The translations under genes were made by a program, and so were the position numbers. From NCBI GenBank assembly GCA_020633315.1, contig JACKDV010000013.1, positions 170,244 through 234,243 of the forward strand: 64,000 nucleotides of DNA. Direction: 5' to 3'. Positions 7,628-17,651 of the stretch are shown piece after piece (position 1 is the stretch's first letter; each line of letters starts with the position of its first letter). This DNA comes from Myxococcales bacterium (lineage in GTDB: Bacteria > Myxococcota_A > Polyangia > Nannocystales > Nannocystaceae). The notes beneath the pieces are model-generated. The model did not search any database. It saw only the letters and a list, made by a program, of their open reading frames with translations, and was not told the origin of the DNA.

Positions 7628-9433
7628 ATGCGCAGTGCTGCCGCGACGATCGGACTGGCGTGCCTGTTGGCCGCCTGCCACGAGCCCGAAGCCGAACGAG
7701 CCTCCACGCCCGCGCCGGCACCCGAGCCGGCCGAGCCCCCGGCCACGCCCGAGCCCACGCCCGGCCACGCCACGGCCCCCGAGCGCGTGGCCGAGCCGCC
7801 GGCCGAGCCGGCCACGCCGGCCGAGCCCGCGCTCGCCCACATCGAGCCCGAGCTCACCGTTCCCGAGGAGCCGCAGGCCCCCGAGGACTACGGCCTCATC
7901 AAGCCCTCCCAGCCCCCGCCCGCCCCCGAGGATCTGGTGGTGCATGCCCTGGCCGGTTACGAGGTGGTGGCGATCTACGACGAGCCCCGCATCGACTCGC
8001 CCAAGCTCGGCTACCTGCGCCTGGGCACCCGCGTGATGGTCACCAAGAAGGTCGGCACCGACGGCTGCGCCAAGGGCTGGTACGGCCTGCCCTCGGGCGG
8101 CTTCGCCTGCGCGAGCAAGGGCCTGGTGGTCGACGCCAAGCGCGAGCCCTACCTGCATCGTCCGCCCGCCGCGGCCAAGCTCGACGAGGCGATGCCCTAC
8201 CAGTACGCCTACGTGAAGCGCTGGAACAGCCCCATGTGGTGGCGAGTGCCCACCCCCGAGGAAGAAGGGCGTGCCGACGAGCAGCGAGCGATCCGCGAGG
8301 CCGAGCGCGAGGGCAAGCCCCTGCCCAGCGAGACCAAGCCCGCCGAGACCAAGCCCGCCGAGCCCAAGCCGAGCGAGGCCAAGCCCGCCGAGCCCAAGCC
8401 GAGCGAGGGTGGCACCGATCTCTCCGCGCTGCCCTCGGTCGACGATCCGCCGAAGGCCGAGGCCCCCAAGGCCGAGCCCGCGGCCGCCGAGCCCAAGGCC
8501 GAGCCCACCCCCAAGGCCGAGCCCACCGTGGTGGCCGGGGCCGAGACCCCTGCCGTCGCCGAGCCCGAGCCGCCCAAGCTGCCGCTCAGCCCCGAGACCC
8601 CGTGGCTCGAGAAGGGCTTCTTCATCAGCCTCGGCGAGAAGATCACCGAGGAGGGCCGCAGCTACTGGTACACCTCGCGCGGCGCCTACGTGCCCGCGGA
8701 CGCGGCCTACACCTACGACGCCAAGGACTTCCACGGCGTGGAGCTGGGGCCGGACGCCAGCTTCCCCTTCGGCTACGCGATGGTGGAGGAGGCCAAGGTC
8801 TACGAGCTCGACGAGGAGGGCACGCCCAAGCCCACCGGCGACTCGCTGCCGCGGCGCACCTTCGTCGACCTCGAGGAGGAGCTCGAGATCGCCGGCAAGG
8901 AGTACATGACCACCACCGACGGCCGGCTGCTGCGCAAGAAGGACCTGCGCCTGGCCGAGCCGCAGCCGATGCCCGAGGGCGTCGAGCCCTGGGAGCGCTG
9001 GATCGACGTGAGCCTGCCCAAGCAGATGCTGGTGGCCTACGAGGGCAGCCGCCCCGTGTACACCACCCTGGTGTCCACCGGGCGCAAGGGCACCAAGGAG
9101 GAGCCCTTCGACACCCCGCCCGGGCGCTACCGCATCCGCAGCAAGCACGTGTCCTCCACCATGGACGGCGACACGGCCTCGGACGGCAACTACTCGATCC
9201 AGGACGTCCCGTGGGCGATGTTCTTCGAGGGTAGCTACGCCCTGCACGGCGCCTTCTGGCACAACGGCTTCGGCCGGGTGCGCAGCCACGGCTGCGTGAA
9301 CCTGGGGCCCAGCGACGCGCGCTGGCTGTTCATGTGGACCACGCCGTTCTTGCCCGAGGGCTGGCACGGGGTGCACGCCCACGACGGCAGCCCGGGCACC
9401 ACGGTGATCATCCGCGGCGAGCCGGAGTCGTAG
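7628..9433 (+). CDS. L,D-transpeptidase (YkuD) lipoprotein
   Basis: The 601-residue exported protein has a lipoprotein signal (GLACLLAAC). Long Ala/Pro/Glu stretches with a KPAEPKPSE-type repeat (near residues 235-265) surround SH3-like segments. A C-terminal YkuD domain follows, at about 460-598. The catalytic motif is complete: a His in LHGAFWHNGFG near residue 540, followed by SHGCVNL with the nucleophile Cys. Such enzymes make 3-3 cross-links in peptidoglycan or attach proteins to it; this one should act in the periplasm from a lipid anchor. The ATG at 7628 is preferred to 7595 because it starts directly at the signal peptide. The Glu/Pro repeats probably span the cell wall. Confidence 0.85.
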   Translation: MRSAAATIGLACLLAACHEPEAERASTPAPAPEPAEPPATPEPTPGHATAPERVAEPPAEPATPAEPALAHIEPELTVPEEPQAPEDYGLIKPSQPPPAPEDLVVHALAGYEVVAIYDEPRIDSPKLGYLRLGTRVMVTKKVGTDGCAKGWYGLPSGGFACASKGLVVDAKREPYLHRPPAAAKLDEAMPYQYAYVKRWNSPMWWRVPTPEEEGRADEQRAIREAEREGKPLPSETKPAETKPAEPKPSEAKPAEPKPSEGGTDLSALPSVDDPPKAEAPKAEPAAAEPKAEPTPKAEPTVVAGAETPAVAEPEPPKLPLSPETPWLEKGFFISLGEKITEEGRSYWYTSRGAYVPADAAYTYDAKDFHGVELGPDASFPFGYAMVEEAKVYELDEEGTPKPTGDSLPRRTFVDLEEELEIAGKEYMTTTDGRLLRKKDLRLAEPQPMPEGVEPWERWIDVSLPKQMLVAYEGSRPVYTTLVSTGRKGTKEEPFDTPPGRYRIRSKHVSSTMDGDTASDGNYSIQDVPWAMFFEGSYALHGAFWHNGFGRVRSHGCVNLGPSDARWLFMWTTPFLPEGWHGVHAHDGSPGTTVIIRGEPES

Positions 9434-9438
9434 GCGGC

Positions 9439-9447
9439 TGCTACCCT
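9439..9447 (+). promoter_or_regulatory. extended -10 of the 9456 lipoprotein gene
   Basis: TGC-TACCCT ends 8 bases before the ATG at 9456. It lies just after the transpeptidase stop, implying a separate and nearly leaderless transcript. Confidence 0.45.
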
Positions 9448-9455
9448 GGTCGCGC

Positions 9456-10268
9456 ATGGGCGTGCGATCGCGGTGGCTGGGCTCGATCCTGTGGCTCCTC
9501 GCGTGTGACGACGGGGGCAGCTCGGCGCCGACGCAGACTCCGGCGAGCGCCGAGGCGACCAAGGCCGAGACGCCCGCGGAGGGCGAGGCCGAGGCCTCCC
9601 GCCCGGGGGGCCTCGCGGCCGAGGTCGCGGCCCAGGTGGATCGAGCGCGCGCGGGCGAGACCTCGCCGTCTCCGCCCGAGCCCCAGCCCAAGCCCGAGGA
9701 GGAGGGGCCGACCCTCGCCGAGGTGCTCGCCGGGGCCGACCCTCCGCCGGAGGCCAGGACGCGACCACGAGGCCTGCTGGCGCCCACCCCCGAGGAATTC
9801 GAGGCCTGGGACCGCAAGGATCCCGCGGCCGAGACCGCGCTCTACGAGTGGGACGAGGAGCACCTCGACCCGATGCTCGAGCATGCGACCGACCTGCAGT
9901 GCTTTCGCCACCGCATGGTGGCCGCAGGTGCCGGCCTCCTCGACGGCAGCCTCCCCCCGAGCGAGTGGGCCGAGTCCAAGCGCGAGCAGGTGCGGGCGCT
10001 CGAGACCTGGCTGACCGAGCTGCTCACCGACGACCCGCGGATCATCGAGCGCTCCAAGCTCGTCGGCAACTTCCTCGAGGCCCACGAGCTCGTCCTGTCG
10101 GCGTACCCCAAGGCCTTCGACGACGGCGGCGGCGTGGCGCTGGACAAGGCCGAGGCCCACTGGATGGTCGTGCAGGCCAAGATGCGCAAGTACGTGGAGA
10201 AGCTCGGCGGCCGCTACCCCGAGGCGAGCGCGGCCGACTGCGAGCGTCGCGAGGCCGCGGCGCGATAG
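9456..10268 (+). CDS. lipoprotein, unknown function
   Basis: This is a 270-residue exported protein with a lipobox (LWLLAC). An acidic, Pro/Ala-rich linker runs to about residue 105. A mostly helical C-terminal domain with Trp-rich helices follows (EEFEAWDRKD, ALYEWDEEH, QVRALETWLTELL). I recognise no family. It lies 22 bases after the transpeptidase gene on the same strand and may be co-expressed, though it has its own -10-like element. Confidence 0.65.
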   Translation: MGVRSRWLGSILWLLACDDGGSSAPTQTPASAEATKAETPAEGEAEASRPGGLAAEVAAQVDRARAGETSPSPPEPQPKPEEEGPTLAEVLAGADPPPEARTRPRGLLAPTPEEFEAWDRKDPAAETALYEWDEEHLDPMLEHATDLQCFRHRMVAAGAGLLDGSLPPSEWAESKREQVRALETWLTELLTDDPRIIERSKLVGNFLEAHELVLSAYPKAFDDGGGVALDKAEAHWMVVQAKMRKYVEKLGGRYPEASAADCERREAAAR

Positions 10269-10275
10269 CGGGCGA

Positions 10276-10701
10276 TCAGCACTCCACGCGCGCCAGCGCC
10301 GGCCCGGAGCCGTCGTTGCCGCAGTACCACACATCACCCTCGGCATCGCAGCAGCCGGGGCCCTCGACGTCGCCGCACTCGGCCCCCACCTCCAGGGTGG
10401 CCATCGCCGGGCAATCGAAGGGGAAGGTGCCGTCGGGATCGACCCCGTCGCCGCCGCACACGTAGCCGGAGGGCACCTGGTCGTCGCCGGTGGGGCCCCA
10501 GCCGCAGGCACCGCCTCCCGCGGAGGTCGAGGCCCCGTCGGCCGTGGCTTCGGCGCTGGTGGAGCTGGCGGTGCCGCTGCCGCTGCCGCTGCTGGTCGCG
10601 GCCCCGGAGTCCCCCGCGGAGTCGTCGTCGCTCGTATCGAGGATGCAGGCCGGGGCGAGCAGCAGCCCGGCCAGGGCAAGGAAGGTCAGTCGCTCGCGCA
10701 T
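10276..10701 (-). CDS. small Cys-rich lipoprotein
   Basis: The 141-residue protein has signal and lipobox (LAGLLLAPAC), then a Ser/Gly/Thr linker. A Cys-rich C-terminal half (about eight Cys: ACGWGP, GYVCGGDG, DCPAM, GCCDAEGDVWYCG) probably folds through disulfides. This Ser/Gly linker plus CGxDG pattern recurs in many lipoproteins of this genome. The ATG at 10701 is chosen because it directly begins the signal; the frame is open to 10746. Function unknown. Confidence 0.6.
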   Translation of the reverse strand: MRERLTFLALAGLLLAPACILDTSDDDSAGDSGAATSSGSGSGTASSTSAEATADGASTSAGGGACGWGPTGDDQVPSGYVCGGDGVDPDGTFPFDCPAMATLEVGAECGDVEGPGCCDAEGDVWYCGNDGSGPALARVEC

Positions 10702-10799
10702 GTCCACGCTCTCCCCACGGTAGGACGAAAGGGGCCTCGGTGCCATGGGTCCAACGAGGGGCGGCCGCCGAGGCGGGCGGGTGGTATAGCTAGCGCGCC

Positions 10800-11492
10800 G
10801 TGGCGCGCGACCGCATCGAGCTCGAGGGCCTGAGCGTCTCCTGCGTGCTCGGGGTGCACCCCCACGAGCGCGACGTCGAGCAGCCGGTCCGCGTGGACCT
10901 GAGCATGGGCCTCGACCTGGTGCCCGCGGGCCGCAGCGCCAGCATCGGCGACACCATCGACTACGACCGCGCCGCCTCCAAGGTGGCGGCCCTGCTCCGC
11001 TTTCGTCGCTACCGCCTGCTCGAGAACGCGGCGCACGAGCTGGCTGCGATGCTCTTCGGCGTCTACCCTGGGCTGGACGAGCTCGACCTGCGCCTGGCCA
11101 AGCCCGCCGCGCTCACCGGTCGCGCCCAGGCGGCCGCGATCCACATCCACCGCACCCGCGCGGACTTCCCCGTCCGGCGCGAGCGCACGCGCTTCGGCGA
11201 GGTGGCGATCCTGCTCGAGTCCCGCGAGGCAGGGCTCTACCTGCTGCACGTGGCGCCCGGCCACGAGATCCCCCGCCACCACCACCAGGTGATGCGCGAG
11301 CTCGAGTGGCTGGTGGGCGGCGAGCTCTCCCGCGGCGGCAAGCCCGTCCCGCTCGCCACCCCGGTGGCCTGGGAGCACGGCCAGGCCCACGACTACCGCA
11401 ACGACGGCCGCGAGGTCGCGACGCTCTTGTGCTGCGACGTGCCGCCCTTCATTCCCGAGGACGAGATCGTGCTGGAGGACGCGAGGCGATGA
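10800..11492 (+). CDS. folB: dihydroneopterin aldolase (FolB) fused to a cupin
   Basis: This is a 230-residue two-domain protein. Residues 1-118 are a FolB/FolX-type tunnelling fold (DRIELEGLSVSCVLGVHPHE, then TIDYDRAASKV and ENAAHELAA). Residues 130-225 are a cupin with a metal-type His cluster (GHEIPRHHHQ) and a later WEHGQAHDY. FolB usually ends near 120 residues, so the cupin is an added module. The start is a GTG, 9 bases after a TGG-TATAGC element. The stop overlaps the following SDR start as ATGA. Aldolase or epimerase activity on dihydroneopterin is likely; the cupin's job is unknown. Confidence 0.75.
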   Translation: MARDRIELEGLSVSCVLGVHPHERDVEQPVRVDLSMGLDLVPAGRSASIGDTIDYDRAASKVAALLRFRRYRLLENAAHELAAMLFGVYPGLDELDLRLAKPAALTGRAQAAAIHIHRTRADFPVRRERTRFGEVAILLESREAGLYLLHVAPGHEIPRHHHQVMRELEWLVGGELSRGGKPVPLATPVAWEHGQAHDYRNDGREVATLLCCDVPPFIPEDEIVLEDARR

Positions 11493-12220
11493 GCGCTCCG
11501 GTGCTGGTGACGGGGGCCTCGCGCGGCATCGGTCGCGCGGTGAGCCGATTGCTGGTGCAGCTCGGCACCGAGGTGGTGGGCATCTACCGCACGCGCAGCG
11601 ACGCGGCGAGCTCGCTGGGCCGCGAGCTCGGCCCGCGCCTGCGCATGCTGCAGGCCGACCTCGCCGAGCCCGAGGTGCTCGAGGCCGTGGTCATGGACCT
11701 CATCGTGGGCATCGACGAGCTCAGCGGCGTGGTGTTGAGCGCCGGCGTCAGCCACCGCGGCTCGCTCGACGCGGTGGTCAAGGACCGCGACCCGCTGGTG
11801 GAGCAGCTGCGGATCAACCTCGAGTCGCCCCTGCGGCTGCTGCGAGCGCTGCTGCAGGAGGGCGCGCTGGCCGAGGGCGCCTCGGTGGTGATGATCGGCT
11901 CCAACCTCGGCCACCGCGGCCTCGAGGGGCAGACCGCCTACAGCGCGGCCAAGGCCGGGCTCGAGGGTGCCGTGCGCAGCCTCGCCCACGAGCTGGGTCC
12001 CCGCGGGATTCGAATCAACGCGGTCTCGCCGGGCCTGCTGCGCACCGACATGACGGCCGAGCTCGGCGAGGCCGGCTACGAAGCCTACGCCCGCGAGGTG
12101 CCCCTGGGTCGCGTGGGCGAGCCGATGGACGTGGCGCCGCTGGTGGCCTTCCTGCTCGACGCGGGCGCCAGCTACATCACCGGTCAGGTGATCGACGTCG
12201 ACGGCGGCTGGCGAGCCTGA
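11489..12220 (+). CDS. SDR oxidoreductase (FabG/FolM-like)
   Basis: This 243-residue short-chain dehydrogenase has a glycine motif (TGASRGIG), NAG-equivalent LSAGVSH, catalytic Ser and Tyr/Lys (MIGSNLGHRG, YSAAKAG) and a C-terminal GQVIDVDGGW. The IYRTR segment after beta-2 carries Arg residues typical of NADPH users. It is translated from an ATG overlapping the FolB-cupin stop. By sequence alone it is a generic FabG-like enzyme. The coupling to FolB suggests a pterin reductase role like FolM, which is inference. Confidence 0.8.
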   Translation: MSAPVLVTGASRGIGRAVSRLLVQLGTEVVGIYRTRSDAASSLGRELGPRLRMLQADLAEPEVLEAVVMDLIVGIDELSGVVLSAGVSHRGSLDAVVKDRDPLVEQLRINLESPLRLLRALLQEGALAEGASVVMIGSNLGHRGLEGQTAYSAAKAGLEGAVRSLAHELGPRGIRINAVSPGLLRTDMTAELGEAGYEAYAREVPLGRVGEPMDVAPLVAFLLDAGASYITGQVIDVDGGWRA

Positions 12221-12247
12221 GCCACGCGCTCCGCCCCTGCCTCGAGC

Positions 12248-12877
12248 TCAGCCCCAGCCCGCGCCCGAGTAGCGGATCCCCGCCAGCTCGGCCACGTCGC
12301 GCTTCCAGCTGCACAGATCGTCGGCGCACATCCGCCGCAGGTGATCGTGCCCGCAGGCCCGCACCATCACCTTCATCAGCTCCACCGTCGCGGTGAGGTA
12401 GTTGGTGAGCTGTCTCGCCGAGCGCTGCACGTCGAGGCGAGCGCGCAGCTGCGGGCGCTGGGTGGCGATGCCCACCGGGCAGTTGTTGGTGTGGCACGCC
12501 CGCATGCCCAGGCAGCCGATCGCCTGCGCAGCGCCGTTGGAGATCGCGATCGCATCGGCCCCCAGGGCCAGCGCCTTGACGAAGTCGGCCTCGGTGCGCA
12601 GGCCCCCCGTGATCACCAGGGTCACGTCGCCCATGCCCCGGCGATCGAGGTGACGGCGCGCGCGGGCCAGCGCCGCGATGGTGGGCACCGAGATGTCGTC
12701 CTTGAACAGGTCGGGCGCGGCCCCGGTGGCGCCGCCGCGGCCGTCGAGGATCACGTAGTCGGCTCCCGCCGCGAGCGCGAAGTCGAGGTCGTCCTCGATG
12801 TGCTGGGCCGAGAGCTTGACGCCGATGGGGATGCCCCCGCGATCGAGGAGATCGTCGACTGGACTCGAACGCCTCAC
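12248..12877 (-). CDS. truncated glutamate-synthase (GltB-type FMN) domain
   Basis: The 209-residue protein corresponds only to the C-terminal half of the FMN-binding glutamate synthase barrel: IPIGVKLSAQHIEDDL, DYVILDGRGGATGAAP, VITGGLRTEADFVKALALG, and the iron-sulfur cysteines in CLGMRACHTNNCPVG. Full homologues have roughly 200-300 more N-terminal residues. The probable start is a GTG at 12877 overlapping the TGA of the MBL gene (GTGA), so it may be translated by coupling. It lacks the first half of the barrel and cannot be a normal synthase. It is either a decaying remnant fused behind the MBL gene or a reduced domain. Upstream in the same frame is only MBL shadow. Confidence 0.65.
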   Translation of the reverse strand: MRRSSPVDDLLDRGGIPIGVKLSAQHIEDDLDFALAAGADYVILDGRGGATGAAPDLFKDDISVPTIAALARARRHLDRRGMGDVTLVITGGLRTEADFVKALALGADAIAISNGAAQAIGCLGMRACHTNNCPVGIATQRPQLRARLDVQRSARQLTNYLTATVELMKVMVRACGHDHLRRMCADDLCSWKRDVAELAGIRYSGAGWG

Positions 12878-13530
12878 CCGCGCGCGGGCAAGCCCTTGTA
12901 GGCGCGGAAGGTCTCCACCGTGTCGGCGAGCAGCGCCGGGTTGTTGGCGAATTCCCAGGCCAGGCTGCTGGTGGGCGTCTGGCCGTAGTCGTGCCCCGGG
13001 TACACGCGGGTCTGCTCGGGCAGCGAGCCCAGCCGGCGCTGCAGGCTGTCCACCATGGCGGCGGGATCCGAGCCCGAGTACGACACGCCTCCGCACGAGC
13101 CCACGAACAGCACGTCGCCGGTGATCACGGCGGCCGGCTCGGGCACGAACCAGCACACGCAGCCCGGCGTGTGACCGGGGGTGTAGAGCGCCCGCAGCTC
13201 GCCGTCGCCGATGCGGATCACCTCGTCGTCGGCCACCGCCTCCACCCGCGGCGCGAGGCGGCGGGCCACCTCCACCTCCACGGGATGGCAGCGCACCACG
13301 GCCCCGGTGGCCAGCGCCGCCTCGTCGAGGCCGGCCACGTGATCGTCATGGGTGTGGGTCAGCAGGATCGTGGTGATCGTCCAGCCCCGCTGCTCGGCCA
13401 CGTGCAGCAGGCGGTCGACCTCGAAGGCAGGATCGACCAGCGCGGCCTGGCCGGTGCGGGAGCAGCCGATGACCTCGCAGAGGTTCTGCAGCAGGCCGAC
13501 CTCGAGCTGGACGATCTCCAGGGCAGACAC
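12874..13530 (-). CDS. MBL-fold hydrolase (glyoxalase II/ETHE1-like)
   Basis: The 218-residue metallo-beta-lactamase fold protein has THTHDDHVAG (metal-binding HxHxDH), a later GHTPGCVCWF and ITGDVLFVGSCGG, and the final YPGHDYG. The pattern matches hydroxyacylglutathione hydrolase or persulfide dioxygenase-like enzymes; substrate not determined. GTG start at 13530. It lies 53 bases downstream of the PHA synthase gene on the same strand and is followed, with a GTGA overlap, by the truncated glutamate-synthase domain. Confidence 0.8.
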   Translation of the reverse strand: MSALEIVQLEVGLLQNLCEVIGCSRTGQAALVDPAFEVDRLLHVAEQRGWTITTILLTHTHDDHVAGLDEAALATGAVVRCHPVEVEVARRLAPRVEAVADDEVIRIGDGELRALYTPGHTPGCVCWFVPEPAAVITGDVLFVGSCGGVSYSGSDPAAMVDSLQRRLGSLPEQTRVYPGHDYGQTPTSSLAWEFANNPALLADTVETFRAYKGLPARG

Positions 13531-13582
13531 GGGCGAAGCTCAGCACGGGCGGCCCCCCTGGGGCAACCATGGGCGCGCCCGC

Positions 13583-14613
13583 CTACTCGAGCGGCTCCGC
13601 CCCCACCTCGCGCTCGGCCCACCACTGCGAGATCCGGGGCCACAGCCCGGAGGCGGCCTTGCGCGAGACCACCGCGCCCACGTGACCGCCGGGCAGCGTC
13701 CAGCACTCGTGGTCCTCGCTGCCCACCCACTGGTCGAGCACGGCCGCGCTGTCGCAGGGCACGATGTGGTCGTGGGTGAAGGCGATGGTGAGCACGGGCC
13801 GCTCGATGTCCTCGAGCCGCACCGGACGCCCCGCGAGGGTCATGGTGCCGGCGGCCAGCTCGTCGTCGCGGTACAGCGCCTGGATGTAGCGGCGGTAGGC
13901 CTCGCCGGGGAAGCTGACGTTGTCGTTGCCCCAGCGCTCGATGGCGAGGAAGCCGTCGAGGAACTCGTCGTCCCAGGCGCGGTCGAGCAACCCCGCCACC
14001 TTGCTCAGGGTGAGGGTGGGACGCAGCATGTGGAAGGCGGCCTGCATCAGCGGCCACGGCACGTTGCCGGTGCCCTCCACCAGGGCGTCCACGTCGAAGC
14101 TCTTGGTGCGGGTCCAGCGGGACAGCAGGCCGTCGTCGGCGAAGCGAATGGGCGCGGCCAGGGCGAGCAGCGAGGCCACCCGCTGCGGGTGCACGGCGGC
14201 GTGGATGGTGGTCAGGGTGCCGCCCAGGCAGTAGCCCAGCAGGTGGGCCCTGGGCTGGCCGCTGGTGCGCGTGGCCACCCGCAGGGCCCGGCCGATGGTG
14301 CGATCGCAGATCTCGTCGAAGTCGACGTAGCGATCCTCGTCGGTGGGCGTGCCCCAGTCGATGATGTACACGTCGTGCCCCTGCGCGACCATGTGCTCCA
14401 CGAAGCTCTTGCCCGGCATCAGATCGAGCACGTAGTGGCGGTTGATGAGCGAGGGCACCAGCAGCACCGGGGTGCGGTACGCCAGGCCCTCGGGGCGCAT
14501 GCGATAGCGCAGCAGGGTCCACTTGTTCTCGCGGTGCACCACGTCGGCGGGGGTCTGGCCCACCGCGGGCGTCGGGCGACCGGAGCGACGCAGCAGGTTG
14601 AGCACGCTGCGGA

Positions 14614-14617
<4 letters not shown>
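13583..14617 (-). CDS. phaC: class III-type PHA synthase, PhaC subunit
   Basis: This is a 344-residue poly(hydroxyalkanoate) synthase. The lipase-like box has the family's nucleophile Cys (GYCLGG). The catalytic Asp lies in FTHDHIVPC and the His in PGGHVGAVV. The length is close to the roughly 355 residues of class III PhaC, shorter than class I/II. Its ATG at 14617 overlaps the stop of the acyl-CoA synthetase gene (ATGA). It polymerises hydroxyacyl-CoA into storage granules in the cytoplasm. It is the last of seven co-directional genes starting at 21267. Confidence 0.85.
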
Positions 14618-16323
<1,706 letters not shown>

Positions 16324-16359
16324 GGGTCGGGCTCCGGGCAGCGGGTGGTGGGGCGAGGC

Positions 16360-16686
16360 CTAGGCGGCGTGCTCGTGGTCGTGCGCGCGCACGCGGGCGA
16401 GCTCCTCGCGGGTGTCCTCGAGCTGCTCCTCGAGATCGAGCAGGCGGCTCTCGAGCTTGTTGAGGGCGTGCAGGGCTCGCTCCTGGTCGCGCTTGGTGGG
16501 CAGGCCCAGGCTCCCCCACCACGCGGCGGTGGTCTTGTCGGCCAGGGCCTTCACCCGCATGGCCGCGCTCAGCCACGCTCCGGCGGGCTCGAGCAGCAGC
16601 GGGCTCTTCATCCACTGCTCGATGAAGTGGGCGGTCGTGCCCTCCCACTGGTCGAAGGCACGCTTCCACTGCTTCCAAGGGGACAT
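16360..16686 (-). CDS. PhaE-like / granule-associated coiled-coil protein
   Basis: The 108-residue protein has a Trp-rich amphipathic N-terminus (SPWKQWKRAFDQWEG), a middle part resembling PhaE/phasins (EQWMKSPLLLEPAGAW) and a heptad C-terminal coiled coil (NKLESRLLDLEEQLEDTR). It lies two genes upstream of phaC in the same operon. It is a good candidate for the small partner needed by a class III synthase, although it is much shorter than classical PhaE (about 350 residues). The His-rich end (RAHDHEHAA) is unusual. Role inferred from motif and context. Confidence 0.6.
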   Translation of the reverse strand: MSPWKQWKRAFDQWEGTTAHFIEQWMKSPLLLEPAGAWLSAAMRVKALADKTTAAWWGSLGLPTKRDQERALHALNKLESRLLDLEEQLEDTREELARVRAHDHEHAA

Positions 16687-16721
16687 CGTCTCGCTCTCCT
16701 GTCGGTCGTCGATCGGGGGTG

Positions 16722-17609
16722 TCAGTAGCCCAGGCGGCGGATCTCGGCCGCCTCCCCGAAGTCGGGGTCGGGCTCGTCCGGGTGGCTGGTGGCGCGCGCC
16801 ACCTCGCCGAAGCACTCGAAGAAGTAGCTGACCTGGCGCACCGAGGTGGCCTCGCCCAGCGCGGGCTCCACGGTGAGGGTGGTGCGCACGCGGTGGGCCT
16901 GGGTGAAGGTCAGCGAGGGCAGGCGCAGCTCGCCGATGGCGTCGACCTGGACCTCGTAGGTGTCGGTGGCGGCGTAGGGGATCCCGCGGAAGGTGCCGTC
17001 GGTGATCGTGCCCTGGGCGGTGAAGGTGGTGCCGGGCTCGATGGGATAGCGCAGCAGCTCCACCGGCGCGTCGTAGACCAGCAGGGTGCGACCGGCGGGC
17101 GGATCGGGCTGGGCCGAGGCCAGGCCCAGCAGCATCAGGCCGTGATCGTCCTGGATCGAGATCGTCTCCACCGAGCCGCCGCCGTCGAAGGGGGCCACGA
17201 AGGCATCGGGGGGGAAGCGGTCGGCGTACCAGCGATCGTCGATCGGCTCGGGGCCCAGGCGCACGAGCTGGTCGTCGGCGAGGTCGACCGACCAGCTCCA
17301 CACCAGCAGCTCGCCCTCGGTCTGACCGGCCACGTCCACGGCGCGACTCACCCCGGGGGGCGAGACCAGGTACGAGACGGTGGCGCCGAGCACCAGGGGC
17401 ATCTCCTCGGCGTCGATGCGACCGTCGAGGTTGGGCACGCACTCGAGCACCGCCGGCTCGGCCCCCTCGTACAGCTCGCGCATGGGCGGCAGGGTGCCGT
17501 TGCCGTCGCAGCCCGCGAGCAGGCCGAGCCGCACCAGCGCGGGGGCGATCGAGGCGAGCCGTCCACGACGAACGGAAGAGGGGCGGCGAGCTGCGGCGCG
17601 GTGGAGCAT
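16722..17609 (-). CDS. lipoprotein, paralogue of the 20296-21267 protein
   Basis: This is a 295-residue exported protein with signal and lipobox (LVRLGLLAGC). It carries a CVPNLDGRIDAEEMPL segment that looks like half an EF-hand loop. The beta-rich body includes WYADRFPPDAF, and the end is YFFECFGEVA ... GEAAEIRRLGY. The same landmarks occur in order in the lipoprotein at 20296-21267, so the two are diverged paralogues in one operon. Family unknown; a surface or outer-membrane role in lipid handling is guessed from the operon. Confidence 0.65.
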   Translation of the reverse strand: MLHRAAARRPSSVRRGRLASIAPALVRLGLLAGCDGNGTLPPMRELYEGAEPAVLECVPNLDGRIDAEEMPLVLGATVSYLVSPPGVSRAVDVAGQTEGELLVWSWSVDLADDQLVRLGPEPIDDRWYADRFPPDAFVAPFDGGGSVETISIQDDHGLMLLGLASAQPDPPAGRTLLVYDAPVELLRYPIEPGTTFTAQGTITDGTFRGIPYAATDTYEVQVDAIGELRLPSLTFTQAHRVRTTLTVEPALGEATSVRQVSYFFECFGEVARATSHPDEPDPDFGEAAEIRRLGY

Positions 17610-17651
17610 GGGGCCGGTCCGAGGATCGGGAGATGGAGCCCGACGATGGGA

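Noticed and set aside
8330..8410. Repeated AAGCCC-GCCGAG units as a possible CRISPR-like array
   Set aside because: These are coding repeats of the KPAEPKPSE linker in the L,D-transpeptidase, without spacers.
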